A DNA stretch of 58,613 nt, from positions 1-58,613 of the forward strand of contig CANROW010000005.1 of assembly GCA_947632345.1 (NCBI GenBank). Reading direction: 5' to 3'. The position numbers were made by a program, and so were the translations under genes. The DNA is from an uncultured Bacilli bacterium (GTDB taxonomy: Bacteria; Bacillota_I; Bacilli_A; RF39; UBA660). Shown here piece after piece: positions 8,215-16,060 of the stretch (positions within the stretch are counted from its first letter, which is position 1; every line of letters starts with the position of its first letter). The notes below the pieces were generated by a model. The model saw nothing but the letters and a program-made list of their open reading frames with translations. It had not been told where the DNA came from and made no database searches.

Positions 8215-9678
8215 ATGGAATTTGATAATTGGTTTGAAAAAATAAAAAGTAATAGAGAACATTTCATAGAATATTATGTGGATCAATTTGGAGAAGAAAA
8301 TAGAGGCCTTATAACGGAAAGATTTGATTCTTTGAAATTTTGCTTTTTTATTAATCCAAATGATATAGGATATTGGATGAATCTTCAGTTAAAAGATGAT
8401 TACACTATTGCCACTTATCAATTTTTACAAGATTCAGCTTCTAAACTTGATATAGATATTTCTAAAATATCACTTATATTTGATGAAGAATTAGGGCATC
8501 TATCTATAAATAGCGATGATAAAAATGTTGAAAGTAAGATTGATAAACTTTTTAGAATAGGGTTGATTGGTAGCAGTTATATTCCTGATGACTTTCATTT
8601 TCATGAGCTTTATTCTTTTAGAAATTTAGATTATTTTATAAATGGAGAAGGAGAAGGATATAGTGATGCAGCAGAAGAATTGTTAGAAAGACGTCTACTA
8701 TTCTTGATGGATATGGGAGATATAACTATAGAAGGAAGACCTATTGATTATTTTGGCTCAGAAGATTGCAGAGAGTTTGTAAACTCTCCTAATTTCAAAA
8801 AATTATTGGATAAATATCAAGATTTAGCAGAAACAGCTTTTAAATATAAAAAAGAAGTTGATCATAAATATCAAAATTTAATTGATTATATGAAAAAGAG
8901 CATTTCAACTGAACAACAAATTATTGAAAAATATAATGGATTAAAGCAAGGAGTAAACGACCCTGAAAAAATAAAAGAATATGAAAAAGCATGTAAAAGA
9001 GAAATAGCATCTTCAAGAATAATTTGTGGTGATTTTGATATATCTAGCTGTTTAGATGAAGATGGAGCATTAGAATGTATAGTTGATAGCATCGATACAC
9101 AAAGTACTACTTTTGTTAATGATTATTTAAATCATCAAGAAATAGCGATATTTTTTTGTCCCTTTAAATCTATTCCTGGTTATGAAGATGTTGATTTAAG
9201 ACACGAAATAAGACACGGAATAACTAGCAGTTTTAGTGTAGATGGAAATAATATAACAATGTACAAGATAGGAAATAAAATTGAAAAATATAGTGATAAA
9301 GAATGCGTAGAGAGAGAACTTACAGATTATAATGAATGGGTGACCCAAATAGAAGCAAAAAAGGAAACAAAAGATGCTTTTTCAAAAGGAATCTATTTTA
9401 TTTCAAAACCAAGTTTGAAAAATCATAATTTTGTAGGGCAAACTTCTTCCTACGACAGTTATTTACCATTGTTTGAAATTGTTTATAATGCACTTCCTTC
9501 TTCTGCTAAACAAAGTCAAATAGAAACATCTAATGATTCACTATATAATGCTATTCCCTTGAATCAATTAATAGATATTGAAAAAATGATACTTAATGGA
9601 TATAGAACTGATGACGAACTTGTAGGTGCACTTAATAATATATCAGATCAATTAAAAAGTAATGTAACAAAAAGATAA
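8215..9678 (+). CDS. Unknown protein with an HEXXH zinc-protease-like motif
   Basis: I chose the ATG at 8215 and not the one at 8203, because GAGGA at 8205-8209 is spaced correctly for it. The 487-residue product has no signal peptide or membrane helix. Around position 330 (numbered from this start) lies HEIRH, encoded at 9202-9216, in the context DLRHEIRHGITSS; about 39 residues later comes NEWVTQIE. A helix HEXXH followed by an NExxxxE helix is the arrangement of gluzincin metallopeptidases, so a zinc peptidase is plausible. The N-terminal 200 residues are acidic and mixed alpha/beta; residues 200-265 look coiled-coil. I recognise no named family. It is cytoplasmic as far as I can see, stands alone between terminators, and opens an accessory block of unrecognised genes. 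Confidence 0.7.
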   Translation: MEFDNWFEKIKSNREHFIEYYVDQFGEENRGLITERFDSLKFCFFINPNDIGYWMNLQLKDDYTIATYQFLQDSASKLDIDISKISLIFDEELGHLSINSDDKNVESKIDKLFRIGLIGSSYIPDDFHFHELYSFRNLDYFINGEGEGYSDAAEELLERRLLFLMDMGDITIEGRPIDYFGSEDCREFVNSPNFKKLLDKYQDLAETAFKYKKEVDHKYQNLIDYMKKSISTEQQIIEKYNGLKQGVNDPEKIKEYEKACKREIASSRIICGDFDISSCLDEDGALECIVDSIDTQSTTFVNDYLNHQEIAIFFCPFKSIPGYEDVDLRHEIRHGITSSFSVDGNNITMYKIGNKIEKYSDKECVERELTDYNEWVTQIEAKKETKDAFSKGIYFISKPSLKNHNFVGQTSSYDSYLPLFEIVYNALPSSAKQSQIETSNDSLYNAIPLNQLIDIEKMILNGYRTDDELVGALNNISDQLKSNVTKR

Positions 9679-9783
9679 ATTACAAATTTATAAATAGAAT
9701 ACAAGTTATTTATTCTTTTCTATGATACAATTTTTATGCAATCTATTAAGTTCCTTAAAAATAATATTTATATATAAATTAGA

Positions 9784-9811
9784 CTAAGATAGTTGTATCT
9801 TGGCCTTTTTT
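9784..9811 (+). terminator. Rho-independent terminator
   Basis: CTAAGATA and TATCTTGG pair around a GTTG loop, followed by CCTTTTTT. It lies about 105 bases after the HEXXH protein gene. Confidence 0.65.
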
Positions 9812-9911
9812 AATTTCTAATAAAAAGATGTTAGAAGTTCAATATATCAGTAAATATTAGTTGATTGGATAGTTTATCATAACAAGAGTTAGAGGTATCA
9901 AAATAAAAAAA

Positions 9912-9941
9912 TTGACAAAAATATTATGATGGATGTATAAC
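9912..9941 (+). promoter_or_regulatory. Strong SigA-type promoter of the repeat-protein operon
   Basis: A consensus TTGACA, an 18-base spacer and TATAAC. It is the best -35 element in the window. The predicted leader is about 75 bases long. Confidence 0.65.
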
Positions 9942-10022
9942 TAAATTATAGGGTAGAGAAAAAAGTAATATTAATTCGTGTTAACATTGAATTCATATTT
10001 TATTAGATAGGAGGAAAAAAGT

Positions 10023-11237
10023 ATGGCATATGATGAACCTTACAAGAATTCCGAACACTATTATAGTGAAGGATTTACAGAGCGTGGACCAAATGATCCA
10101 AATGAACCTGGTTACAAGAATTCGGAACATTATTATAGTGAAGGATTTACAGAACGTGGACCAAATGATCCAAATGAACCTGGTTACAAGAATTCGGAAC
10201 ATTATTATAGTGAAGGATTTACAGAGCGTGGACCAAGTGATCCAAATGAATCTGGTTACAAGAATTCGGAACATTATTATAGTGAAGGATTTACAGAGCG
10301 TGGACCAAATGATCCAAATGAACCTGGTTACAAGAATTCCGAACACTATTATAGTGAAGGATTTACAGAGCGTGGACCAAATGATCCAAATGAACCTGGT
10401 TACAAGAGTTCTGAACACTATTATAGTGAAGGATTTAGAGAACGGGGCGGACCAGATATCAATGGTAAAACTCCTAGCGAATTAATTACTAGTGGTTTAA
10501 TATCTCCAGAAACTATAAAACCAGAAGAGCAACAAGTTATATATGAAGATATTATGATGGGTGTTACAAATGATAAGGATATGTTAGCAAAAAAGATAGA
10601 CTTAATTATATCTGATAAAGAAATTGTACAGAATATTATTTTAAATCAGTATAATTTGGCTGTAGATGAAATGTGGAGAGAAAAAAATGAAAATTATAGT
10701 AATGGAGTAGAAAATAGAAAATTTCAATTCTTATCAACAATTAAAATATTAATTGAAAAAGGGTATGATATTAACAGTTTAAGTTTTAATATAGGAGAAC
10801 CAGAAACTTCATTAGCAAAATTAATAGTAGATTTTAAAAAGAAATGTACTGAATATCAGGCTACACCTATTGAAGATCCTAGTTGGTTTAAATCAGGTAA
10901 AGCGCCAGAAAATTATGCTATGAGAAAAGTTAATAATCCATGGCTTTTTGCCGGAATATTAGTTGCCGAAATTTATGCTAAAGATACACAACCTTTTGAA
11001 CGTGAATATGAAGATTATTTAAAAGAAACTAAGATGCCACTAGATAGACCGTTGAGTTATGAAGAATTTATGCATTATTCTTATCAACTTGATGTTCCTG
11101 CTAAAACTGATAATTTACGACCATTTATAGAGGCTAGGGAAGCGCAAAAACAAAAAGATCAAGACATGAGGAATCAGCAATTGTCTGGTTTAAGTCAAGA
11201 AAATATTGAAACTAATGAAGGAAATAAGTTAAAATGA
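10023..11237 (+). CDS. Unknown protein with six tandem 24-residue repeats
   Basis: A 404-residue hydrophilic protein with no signal peptide or membrane segment. Residues 7-142 are six copies of a 24-residue unit, consensus YKNSEHYYSEGFTERG followed by PNDPNEPG; the sixth is truncated. The units are nearly identical in DNA as well, so they are recent or kept uniform by recombination. Residues about 150-404 form a helical domain with conserved-looking Trp and Pro, with no family I know. Tyr, Glu, Asn and Pro dominate the repeats, suggesting an extended surface or binding array. The start is set by an AGGAGG seven bases upstream and a strong promoter. The stop overlaps the next gene by four bases (ATGA), so the two are translationally coupled. 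Confidence 0.8.
   Translation: MAYDEPYKNSEHYYSEGFTERGPNDPNEPGYKNSEHYYSEGFTERGPNDPNEPGYKNSEHYYSEGFTERGPSDPNESGYKNSEHYYSEGFTERGPNDPNEPGYKNSEHYYSEGFTERGPNDPNEPGYKSSEHYYSEGFRERGGPDINGKTPSELITSGLISPETIKPEEQQVIYEDIMMGVTNDKDMLAKKIDLIISDKEIVQNIILNQYNLAVDEMWREKNENYSNGVENRKFQFLSTIKILIEKGYDINSLSFNIGEPETSLAKLIVDFKKKCTEYQATPIEDPSWFKSGKAPENYAMRKVNNPWLFAGILVAEIYAKDTQPFEREYEDYLKETKMPLDRPLSYEEFMHYSYQLDVPAKTDNLRPFIEAREAQKQKDQDMRNQQLSGLSQENIETNEGNKLK
10041..10448 (+). repeat. Tandem 72-base coding repeat, five full copies and one partial
   Basis: Units start at 10041, 10113, 10185, 10257, 10329 and 10401; each full unit is exactly 72 bases (24 codons). Copies differ only at scattered positions (for example AATTCC or AATTCG, AATGAT or AGTGAT, CCT or TCT). 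Because the unit is a multiple of three, copy number can change without a frameshift. Confidence 0.95.
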
Positions 11238-11500
11238 GTGAAAAATTTAAAAATGCATTTGATAAATTAAGCGTTAATGAAAAAAGAAATCAAATAAGTA
11301 CGGAATTACTTATTATTGGTGAGTTAATAAAAAGTTTAGAAAATAAATATAATATTCAAAGTATATTAAATGTTAAAAACTATGATACAAATACAGATAG
11401 TGAACTAACAGAAACTGAGATGTTGTCATTTATATATGAAGATATATACAATATTCAAAGAGAGTTAATAACTATTTTATCTGCTATTACATTAAATTAA
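11234..11500 (+). CDS. Unknown small helical protein coupled to the repeat protein
   Basis: An 88-residue acidic, helical, cytoplasmic protein. Its ATG overlaps the stop of the repeat-protein gene (ATGA), so translation is probably coupled and the products may act together. The sequence is mostly amphipathic helix with no Cys, no membrane segment and no motif I recognise. A perfect terminator follows four bases after the stop, closing the two-gene operon. Confidence 0.7.
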   Translation: MSEKFKNAFDKLSVNEKRNQISTELLIIGELIKSLENKYNIQSILNVKNYDTNTDSELTETEMLSFIYEDIYNIQRELITILSAITLN

Positions 11501-11504
11501 ACAG

Positions 11505-11528
11505 ATCCAGATTACTCTGGATTTTTTT
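11505..11528 (+). terminator. Terminator of the repeat-protein operon
   Basis: ATCCAGA and TCTGGAT form a perfect 7-base stem with a TTAC loop, followed by seven T. Confidence 0.9.
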
Positions 11529-11713
11529 GTTAAATAATAAATATATATAGTAGAATAAAAATTCATATTAAATGGATGAAAGGGTGCTTCAATTATATAG
11601 AATAATTGAAAGGTATGGCGTTATATGAAATAAAACAATTATTTTATATATTTTATTTCTGATGAGTTATTGTCCAAGCTGCTATAAAAGGTATATATTA
11701 ATTAACAAATTAG

Positions 11714-11742
11714 ACTGAAGTAGAAGCATTTCAGTTTTTTTA
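11714..11742 (+). terminator. Orphan terminator-like hairpin
   Basis: ACTGAA and TTCAGT pair around a 10-base loop and are followed by a T-tract. No coding gene lies between this and the preceding terminator. Confidence 0.5.
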
Positions 11743-11757
11743 TGAGAAATTTTAGTT

Positions 11758-11788
11758 AATAAAAAGATGATTCATAAAAGAATCATCT
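11758..11788 (-). terminator. Terminator of the acidic helical protein gene
   Basis: A perfect 9-base stem (AGATGATTC / GAATCATCT). On the minus strand it is followed by TTTTTATT. Confidence 0.8.
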
Positions 11789-11818
11789 ATCTTGTATATG
11801 TTTATGATAATAACTGAC

Positions 11819-12328
11819 CTAATTATTTTTAGGAGTTTTGATTTTAACCGCAATTCTATCATAGTCTTCTTGTGTTTCAGCATAAAATGCTTCATCGTCT
11901 TTTAATGCTTGAACATCCTCGTAATCAGAGTCTTCTAGATAATCATCAAGTTCATTTTCCAAAATTTCAGCATATTTTGGTACTAAATCAATATGTTCTA
12001 AATATTTTGCAACCAGAAAAGCATCGCTGTTATTTATTTGACTTAATTCCTCGTCTGGTAAGCAACATTCTGCTTCATTTAAAATCGTTCCCATATACCG
12101 AACTAAATCAAAATATTTAAAATTATCATAATCTTGTTCGACTTTGTCTGCAATTTCTGAAAAATAGGGATAATTTTTTATAATAAATTGATAAAATAAT
12201 TGATGTTGTCCCATTGTTTCATTAACGGGCGAAATACAATCCATCATCACTTCTTCGCTGGCTGTTATCGTTAGTAAGATAATTCTTAATAAGTCTAATC
12301 CATTCATTAAATTAATCTCATTTTTCAC
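11819..12328 (-). CDS. Unknown acidic helical protein
   Basis: A 169-residue, strongly acidic, all-helical cytoplasmic protein; the C-terminal third is rich in Asp, Glu and Tyr. I recognise no family. The frame opens with GTG at 12328 without a clear ribosome binding site; an in-frame ATG at 12307 is a possible alternative start. It has its own terminator and is transcribed against its neighbours, at the right edge of the accessory block. It could be a small binding or immunity-type protein, but nothing in the sequence proves that. Confidence 0.6.
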   Translation of the reverse strand: MKNEINLMNGLDLLRIILLTITASEEVMMDCISPVNETMGQHQLFYQFIIKNYPYFSEIADKVEQDYDNFKYFDLVRYMGTILNEAECCLPDEELSQINNSDAFLVAKYLEHIDLVPKYAEILENELDDYLEDSDYEDVQALKDDEAFYAETQEDYDRIAVKIKTPKNN

Positions 12329-12613
12329 GCTATTATATTATTGAGGATTAATATATGTCAAGGTAAGTACTATCTTCTTATTTTATTTTTACTCTTGAAT
12401 AAATGTTTGGTATTATTAATGTATAAAATAAGCCATACTAACAGTAAATGTTGTTTACTTTTATTTTTTAGTTTGGTAAACTTATATTATGTAAGTAATT
12501 AAAAATAGCATAAAGGTAATTCCTTTGTTTTTTTGTGTTATTTAGATAATTTGAATTAAAATATGTTTGAATGATTACTAATATTTTACTTAAAAAAATA
12601 ATGAGGTAGATAA

Positions 12614-13471
12614 ATGATGAATTACGTTAAGTTACTTAGAGTCAAGCATTATATAAAAAATTTACTTATTTTTTTGCCACTGATATTTAGTGGTATGTTA
12701 TTTGAGAAAAACAATTTTTTTAAAACTTTTCTTGGTTTTATTTGTTTTTCTTTGGTTGCTAGTTCTATTTATATTATTAATGATATTAAAGATAGAGAAA
12801 AGGATCGAAAACATAAGACTAAATGCAAGCGGCCAATTGCATCCGGAAAAGTTTCAGTGCGTAGCGCAATAATACTAGTATTATTGTTATTGATATCTAC
12901 TATATCAATAACAGTCTTATCTGATATAAAAATCAATTCTATAATGTGTCTAGTCGTATATTTTGCTATTAATTTAGGATATAGTTTTGGACTTAAAGAT
13001 ATTCCTCTATTAGATGTTGCTATCATAGTATTGGGCTTTATACTTAGAGTAATGTATGGTTCTAGTATAGTCAATATAGAGGTATCAAATTGGTTATATC
13101 TCACTGTCCTCGCAGCATCCTTTTATCTGGCTTTAGGAAAAAGACGCAATGAAATTAATAAAAATGGGCGTAATGCTAGAAAAGTATTGAGTTATTATAA
13201 TTCTAATTTTTTAGATAAAAATATGTATATGACTTTATCTATGGCCATTATCTTTTATTCATTGTGGACTACTGATGTTAAGATAGTCCAGCAAAGTAAT
13301 AATTTGCTAATTTGGACTATACCTATAGTTATTTTAATTTGTATGAAATATAGTATGGATATTGAGGGGAATAGTGATGGTGATCCCGTTGAAGTTATCT
13401 TAAAAGATAAAGTTATTATCTTTTTAGCTTTGTTTCTAGCTGGAATTATGCTTTGGATTTTGTATGGTTAA
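12614..13471 (+). CDS. UbiA-family prenyltransferase, decaprenyl-phosphate phosphoribosyltransferase-like
   Basis: Integral membrane prenyltransferase, 285 residues, eight to nine helices. The first Asp-rich motif NDIKDREKD (56-64) and the following KCKRPIASG match the UbiA superfamily. The second motif region YSFGLKDIPLLD (123-134) and the LGKRRNE loop (174-180) resemble the mycobacterial enzyme Rv3806c, which moves phosphoribose from PRPP to polyprenyl phosphate, more than the quinone or heme enzymes. I infer that it makes a polyprenyl-phosphate-linked phosphoribose or a similar pentose lipid. GAGGT sits correctly before the ATG. It leads a tight operon with a polytopic protein and a HAD phosphatase, which fits a path of transfer, dephosphorylation and use of the lipid sugar. 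Confidence 0.8.
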   Translation: MMNYVKLLRVKHYIKNLLIFLPLIFSGMLFEKNNFFKTFLGFICFSLVASSIYIINDIKDREKDRKHKTKCKRPIASGKVSVRSAIILVLLLLISTISITVLSDIKINSIMCLVVYFAINLGYSFGLKDIPLLDVAIIVLGFILRVMYGSSIVNIEVSNWLYLTVLAASFYLALGKRRNEINKNGRNARKVLSYYNSNFLDKNMYMTLSMAIIFYSLWTTDVKIVQQSNNLLIWTIPIVILICMKYSMDIEGNSDGDPVEVILKDKVIIFLALFLAGIMLWILYG

Positions 13472-13482
13472 GAGGTGTTTTT

Positions 13483-15120
13483 ATGAAAAAATATATCGAC
13501 ATAAAAAATGAGAACATAGAAAAGATAATTAAAATTGTTTTAATGTTTTCATGTCCTTTTTTAACTCTTCTTTTGTCTAATAGATTTGAAAAGATTCATA
13601 TATTAATAGGAATGGTTTTATCTTTTTTAATCTTTTCTTACTATGCGATTAGAAAATTAACAATAAAAAGGATTAATACTACAAAGTTAATCAGTTCAAT
13701 ATTGATTGCTAGTTATATGATAAAATGCTATTTTGAATATATTAATACTAATAAGGGATTTATTTTTTCCGCATTTCATTTCTTTCATATGTATATACGT
13801 TATGGTTTAATGGTTAGATTAGTTGGAATTGCCGCGGTTTTCTCTTTAATCTATTTTGTTTATGTGTTTATAGATAAATTAATACCTAAAGTTTTGAAGT
13901 TTTTAAAGAACTTTACGAAATTAGAAAAAAAATATTTTATAATAGTGATCATCGTAAGTACAATACTATCGGTTTTTATCAATCATTATACGTCAGCTTT
14001 TGGTGTTGCGAAAAACCAAAATGGAACTTTTTTGTATGATATTATTTATGTCAGTGATTCAGGACGAATCGTTCAAGATGATGCTTACTTCAATCCTAGT
14101 AATTGCTTGAATGATGTGAGACAACCTCTATTTGGTATTTTTGCTTTACCATTTTCAGTACCAGCTAAAATACTGAGCGAATTTTGTTTTTTCTTACCTA
14201 GTGGTATGGCATATGCAACTATTATGATGATAATTCAATGTCTTTTAGTTGCTGTGACATTTATCATGATTGGGAGACTTCTTAATTTAGAAGAAAAATA
14301 TAAAAAGTATTTATATATGTTTTTACATACTTGTTTTTATATAGTCTTATGGTCTTTGGTTTTAGAACAATATGCTGTTGCCGTTTTCTATTTGATGCTT
14401 GCATTATACAATTATTTCCAAAAAAGAGAAAAAATAAATTATGCCTATGTTGGTGCGGTTGGAACACTCATTACCTCAGGGATTATATTTCCTGTTATTA
14501 CCAAGTTCAAAAATATTAAACAATGGATTAAAGATGCATTTAAATGTTTTACTATCTTTCTCTCTCTATTAATCATTGGTGGTCAAGCTCCACAACTTTT
14601 TACTGTTTATGACTGGTTTAAGCACTTAATACACAATCATGCTGGTCTTAAAATTTCTTTTGCCAGTAAAGTAAAACAATTTTTAGAATTTGTCAAAGGT
14701 ATGCTTATTGCGACAGGTGGTGAAACAATTAAAGCTGGAACGCGTTTTAATTATCATCTCATTCCTGTTTCTTCATTTTGGTATATAGGCATAATAATAT
14801 TAGTATTATGTGTTATCGGCTACATCTTGAATCGCAAAGAGAAGTTTGCTAAAGTATGTATGCTTTGGATTATCTTTTCATTTTTTGTAACAGTCGTTGT
14901 CGGTTGGGGAGCTAAAGAGCAATGTCTAGCCCTTTATGGACTTTATTTTTCATGGGCTTACCTAGTACTTATCTTCCTATTATTAAAAAAGATATTCAAA
15001 AAATATCGTTGGTTTAAAGTTGTCGTTGTTACATTAAGTATAGTTGTGTTGGCATTTACGATTAAAGAATTTGTAAGTATTTTAGCATTTGCAATTAAAT
15101 ATTATAGGGTAACAATATGA
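13483..15120 (+). CDS. Polytopic membrane protein, possible GT-C glycosyltransferase
   Basis: The start is the ATG at 13483, preceded by AGAGGTG. The 545-residue product has about twelve membrane helices. A long hydrophilic loop (about residues 155-210) contains VQDDAYF; an acidic pair in the first large outer loop is typical of GT-C enzymes that use polyprenyl-phosphate sugars. The C-terminal half also shows periplasmic-side loops. No named family is certain. It lies 11 bases after the UbiA gene and overlaps the HAD phosphatase gene by four bases, so the three are one operon. Working hypothesis: it transfers the sugar from the lipid made by the UbiA enzyme to a cell-surface acceptor. A flippase or polymerase is an alternative. 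Confidence 0.65.
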   Translation: MKKYIDIKNENIEKIIKIVLMFSCPFLTLLLSNRFEKIHILIGMVLSFLIFSYYAIRKLTIKRINTTKLISSILIASYMIKCYFEYINTNKGFIFSAFHFFHMYIRYGLMVRLVGIAAVFSLIYFVYVFIDKLIPKVLKFLKNFTKLEKKYFIIVIIVSTILSVFINHYTSAFGVAKNQNGTFLYDIIYVSDSGRIVQDDAYFNPSNCLNDVRQPLFGIFALPFSVPAKILSEFCFFLPSGMAYATIMMIIQCLLVAVTFIMIGRLLNLEEKYKKYLYMFLHTCFYIVLWSLVLEQYAVAVFYLMLALYNYFQKREKINYAYVGAVGTLITSGIIFPVITKFKNIKQWIKDAFKCFTIFLSLLIIGGQAPQLFTVYDWFKHLIHNHAGLKISFASKVKQFLEFVKGMLIATGGETIKAGTRFNYHLIPVSSFWYIGIIILVLCVIGYILNRKEKFAKVCMLWIIFSFFVTVVVGWGAKEQCLALYGLYFSWAYLVLIFLLLKKIFKKYRWFKVVVVTLSIVVLAFTIKEFVSILAFAIKYYRVTI

Positions 15121-15683
15121 AAGTAAATATATATGATTTTGATAAAACTATTTATGATGGTGATAGCTCAATTGATTTCTTTCGGTTTTGTCTAAAGAAA
15201 AAATATAGTATTATTGTTCATATACCTAAGATATTTTTGTATTATGTTCTTTACTTCTTTAAGGTAAAAAGTAAGAAGGAAGTAAAAGAAGTCTTTTTTG
15301 AATTTTTAAAGAGAATAGATGACGTCAATCTTTTGATTAATGAATTTTGGAAAATGAATAAGGAGAAAATAAAGAAATTTTATTTAGAGCAAAATGACCG
15401 TAGTAAAGATATCATTATTTCGGCTTCTCCTGAGTTTTTACTAAAACCGATATGTGAAGAACTTAAAGTTTATGATTTGATTGCGAGTAAAGTTGATAAA
15501 AAAACTGGTAAATTTTTAGGAGAAAATTGTAAAGGTGTAGAAAAAGTATATCGCTTAAAAGAAAAATATGGTGATTTAAAAGTGAAGGCTATGTATACAG
15601 ATAGCTATAGTGATCAACCTTTGATTGATCTTGCGAGTAGTGCTTATATTGTTAGAGGTAATGATATTAATAAAATAAAATAA
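15117..15683 (+). CDS. HAD superfamily (subfamily IB) phosphatase
   Basis: A 188-residue phosphatase. The nucleophile motif DFDKT is at residues 7-11, motif II is IISASPEF, a conserved Lys lies in the following segment, and motif III reads YTDSYSDQPLI. These are the motifs of the SerB-like IB group. A hydrophobic stretch at about 35-50 within the cap may associate with the membrane. Its ATG overlaps the previous stop (ATGA). In the context of the UbiA gene I infer that it removes the 5-phosphate from a polyprenyl-phospho-phosphoribose, the role played by a separate phosphatase in mycobacteria. The substrate is not proved. Confidence 0.85.
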   Translation: MKVNIYDFDKTIYDGDSSIDFFRFCLKKKYSIIVHIPKIFLYYVLYFFKVKSKKEVKEVFFEFLKRIDDVNLLINEFWKMNKEKIKKFYLEQNDRSKDIIISASPEFLLKPICEELKVYDLIASKVDKKTGKFLGENCKGVEKVYRLKEKYGDLKVKAMYTDSYSDQPLIDLASSAYIVRGNDINKIK

Positions 15684-15705
15684 GTAAGGCTATCATAATA
15701 TTTAA

Positions 15706-15846
15706 AAAATAAGAACTATTTTAACATTTTTTTTAATATCGTCAATAATTGGAGTTTTTGGCATTATCTTTATTTCTATGTATTTTGCTTCACGGAAAGT
15801 TAAAGAAGCTAATATCATTGAAACAATTAGGAATGACAACACTTAA
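15706..15846 (+). pseudogene. Remnant of the N-terminal membrane anchor of a lost gene
   Basis: The open frame has no ATG, GTG or TTG at its 5' end; a TAA lies directly upstream. It encodes RTILTFFLISSIIGVFGIIF, then a short basic and polar tail that stops at 15846. That is a classic signal-anchor helix with no body attached. The first ATG (15778) would give only 22 residues without the helix. I read it as a decayed gene whose start and C-terminal part are gone. The parent protein cannot be identified. Confidence 0.4.
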
Positions 15847-15878
15847 TGTGAAAATAGTTCATTATAATTATTTAATAG

Positions 15879-15904
15879 AGACTAAGGAGAACTTAGTCTT
15901 TTTA
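15879..15904 (+). terminator. Terminator of the UbiA/HAD operon region
   Basis: AGACTAAG and CTTAGTCT pair around a GAGAA loop, followed by TTTTT. The stem resembles the ppdK terminator. Confidence 0.8.
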
Positions 15905-16010
15905 TGTGAATTAATATGTTAAAATCAATGTGTAAGGTTTATAATAGAGAGCTTTCAAAAGGTTAAAAAATAGTTTTTGACTATTATTTACAAAAAAATG
16001 AAAAAAAAAC

Positions 16011-16039
16011 TTTAAACGAATAGTAAACTTTGTTATAAT
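16011..16039 (+). promoter_or_regulatory. SigA-type promoter of the PfkB/surface protein cluster
   Basis: TTTAAA, a 17-base spacer and TATAAT. The genes that follow (16061-22982) are tightly spaced and may form one transcript ending at the terminator at 22989. Confidence 0.5.
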
Positions 16040-16060
16040 AAAATAAAAGGTGATATGGGT

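Larger units (their letters stand above)
9679..10022. other. Intergenic region of 344 bases
   Basis: It holds a weak hairpin close to the upstream stop codon (AGAATA / TATTCT, 9696-9716), a better terminator at 9784-9811, a strong promoter at 9912-9941 and an AGGAGG ribosome binding site at 10011-10016. About 100 bases between terminator and promoter show nothing I can interpret. Confidence 0.6.
11501..11818. other. Intergenic region of 318 bases, possible small RNA
   Basis: Contains the operon terminator (11505-11528), a perfect 9-base inverted repeat at 11588-11610 (TTCAATTAT / ATAATTGAA), a second plus-strand terminator (11714-11742) with no gene in front of it, and the minus-strand terminator at 11758-11788. 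The orphan terminator suggests either a short non-coding transcript from about 11550 or the remains of a lost gene. I find no open frame worth calling. Confidence 0.35.
15684..16060. other. Intergenic region of 377 bases with a gene remnant
   Basis: Holds a short frame that looks like the remnant of a membrane-anchored protein (15706-15846), a terminator (15879-15904) and the promoter of the PfkB gene (16011-16039). The rest is A/T-rich and shows nothing else. Confidence 0.6.

Noticed and set aside
9993-10418. Open minus-strand frame across the 72-base repeats
   Set aside because: It is open only because the repeat length is a multiple of three. It has no ribosome binding site, and the plus-strand frame has a strong promoter and AGGAGG.
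10041-10448. Direct repeats as a CRISPR array
   Set aside because: The units are contiguous, with no spacers, and lie in frame inside a protein gene.
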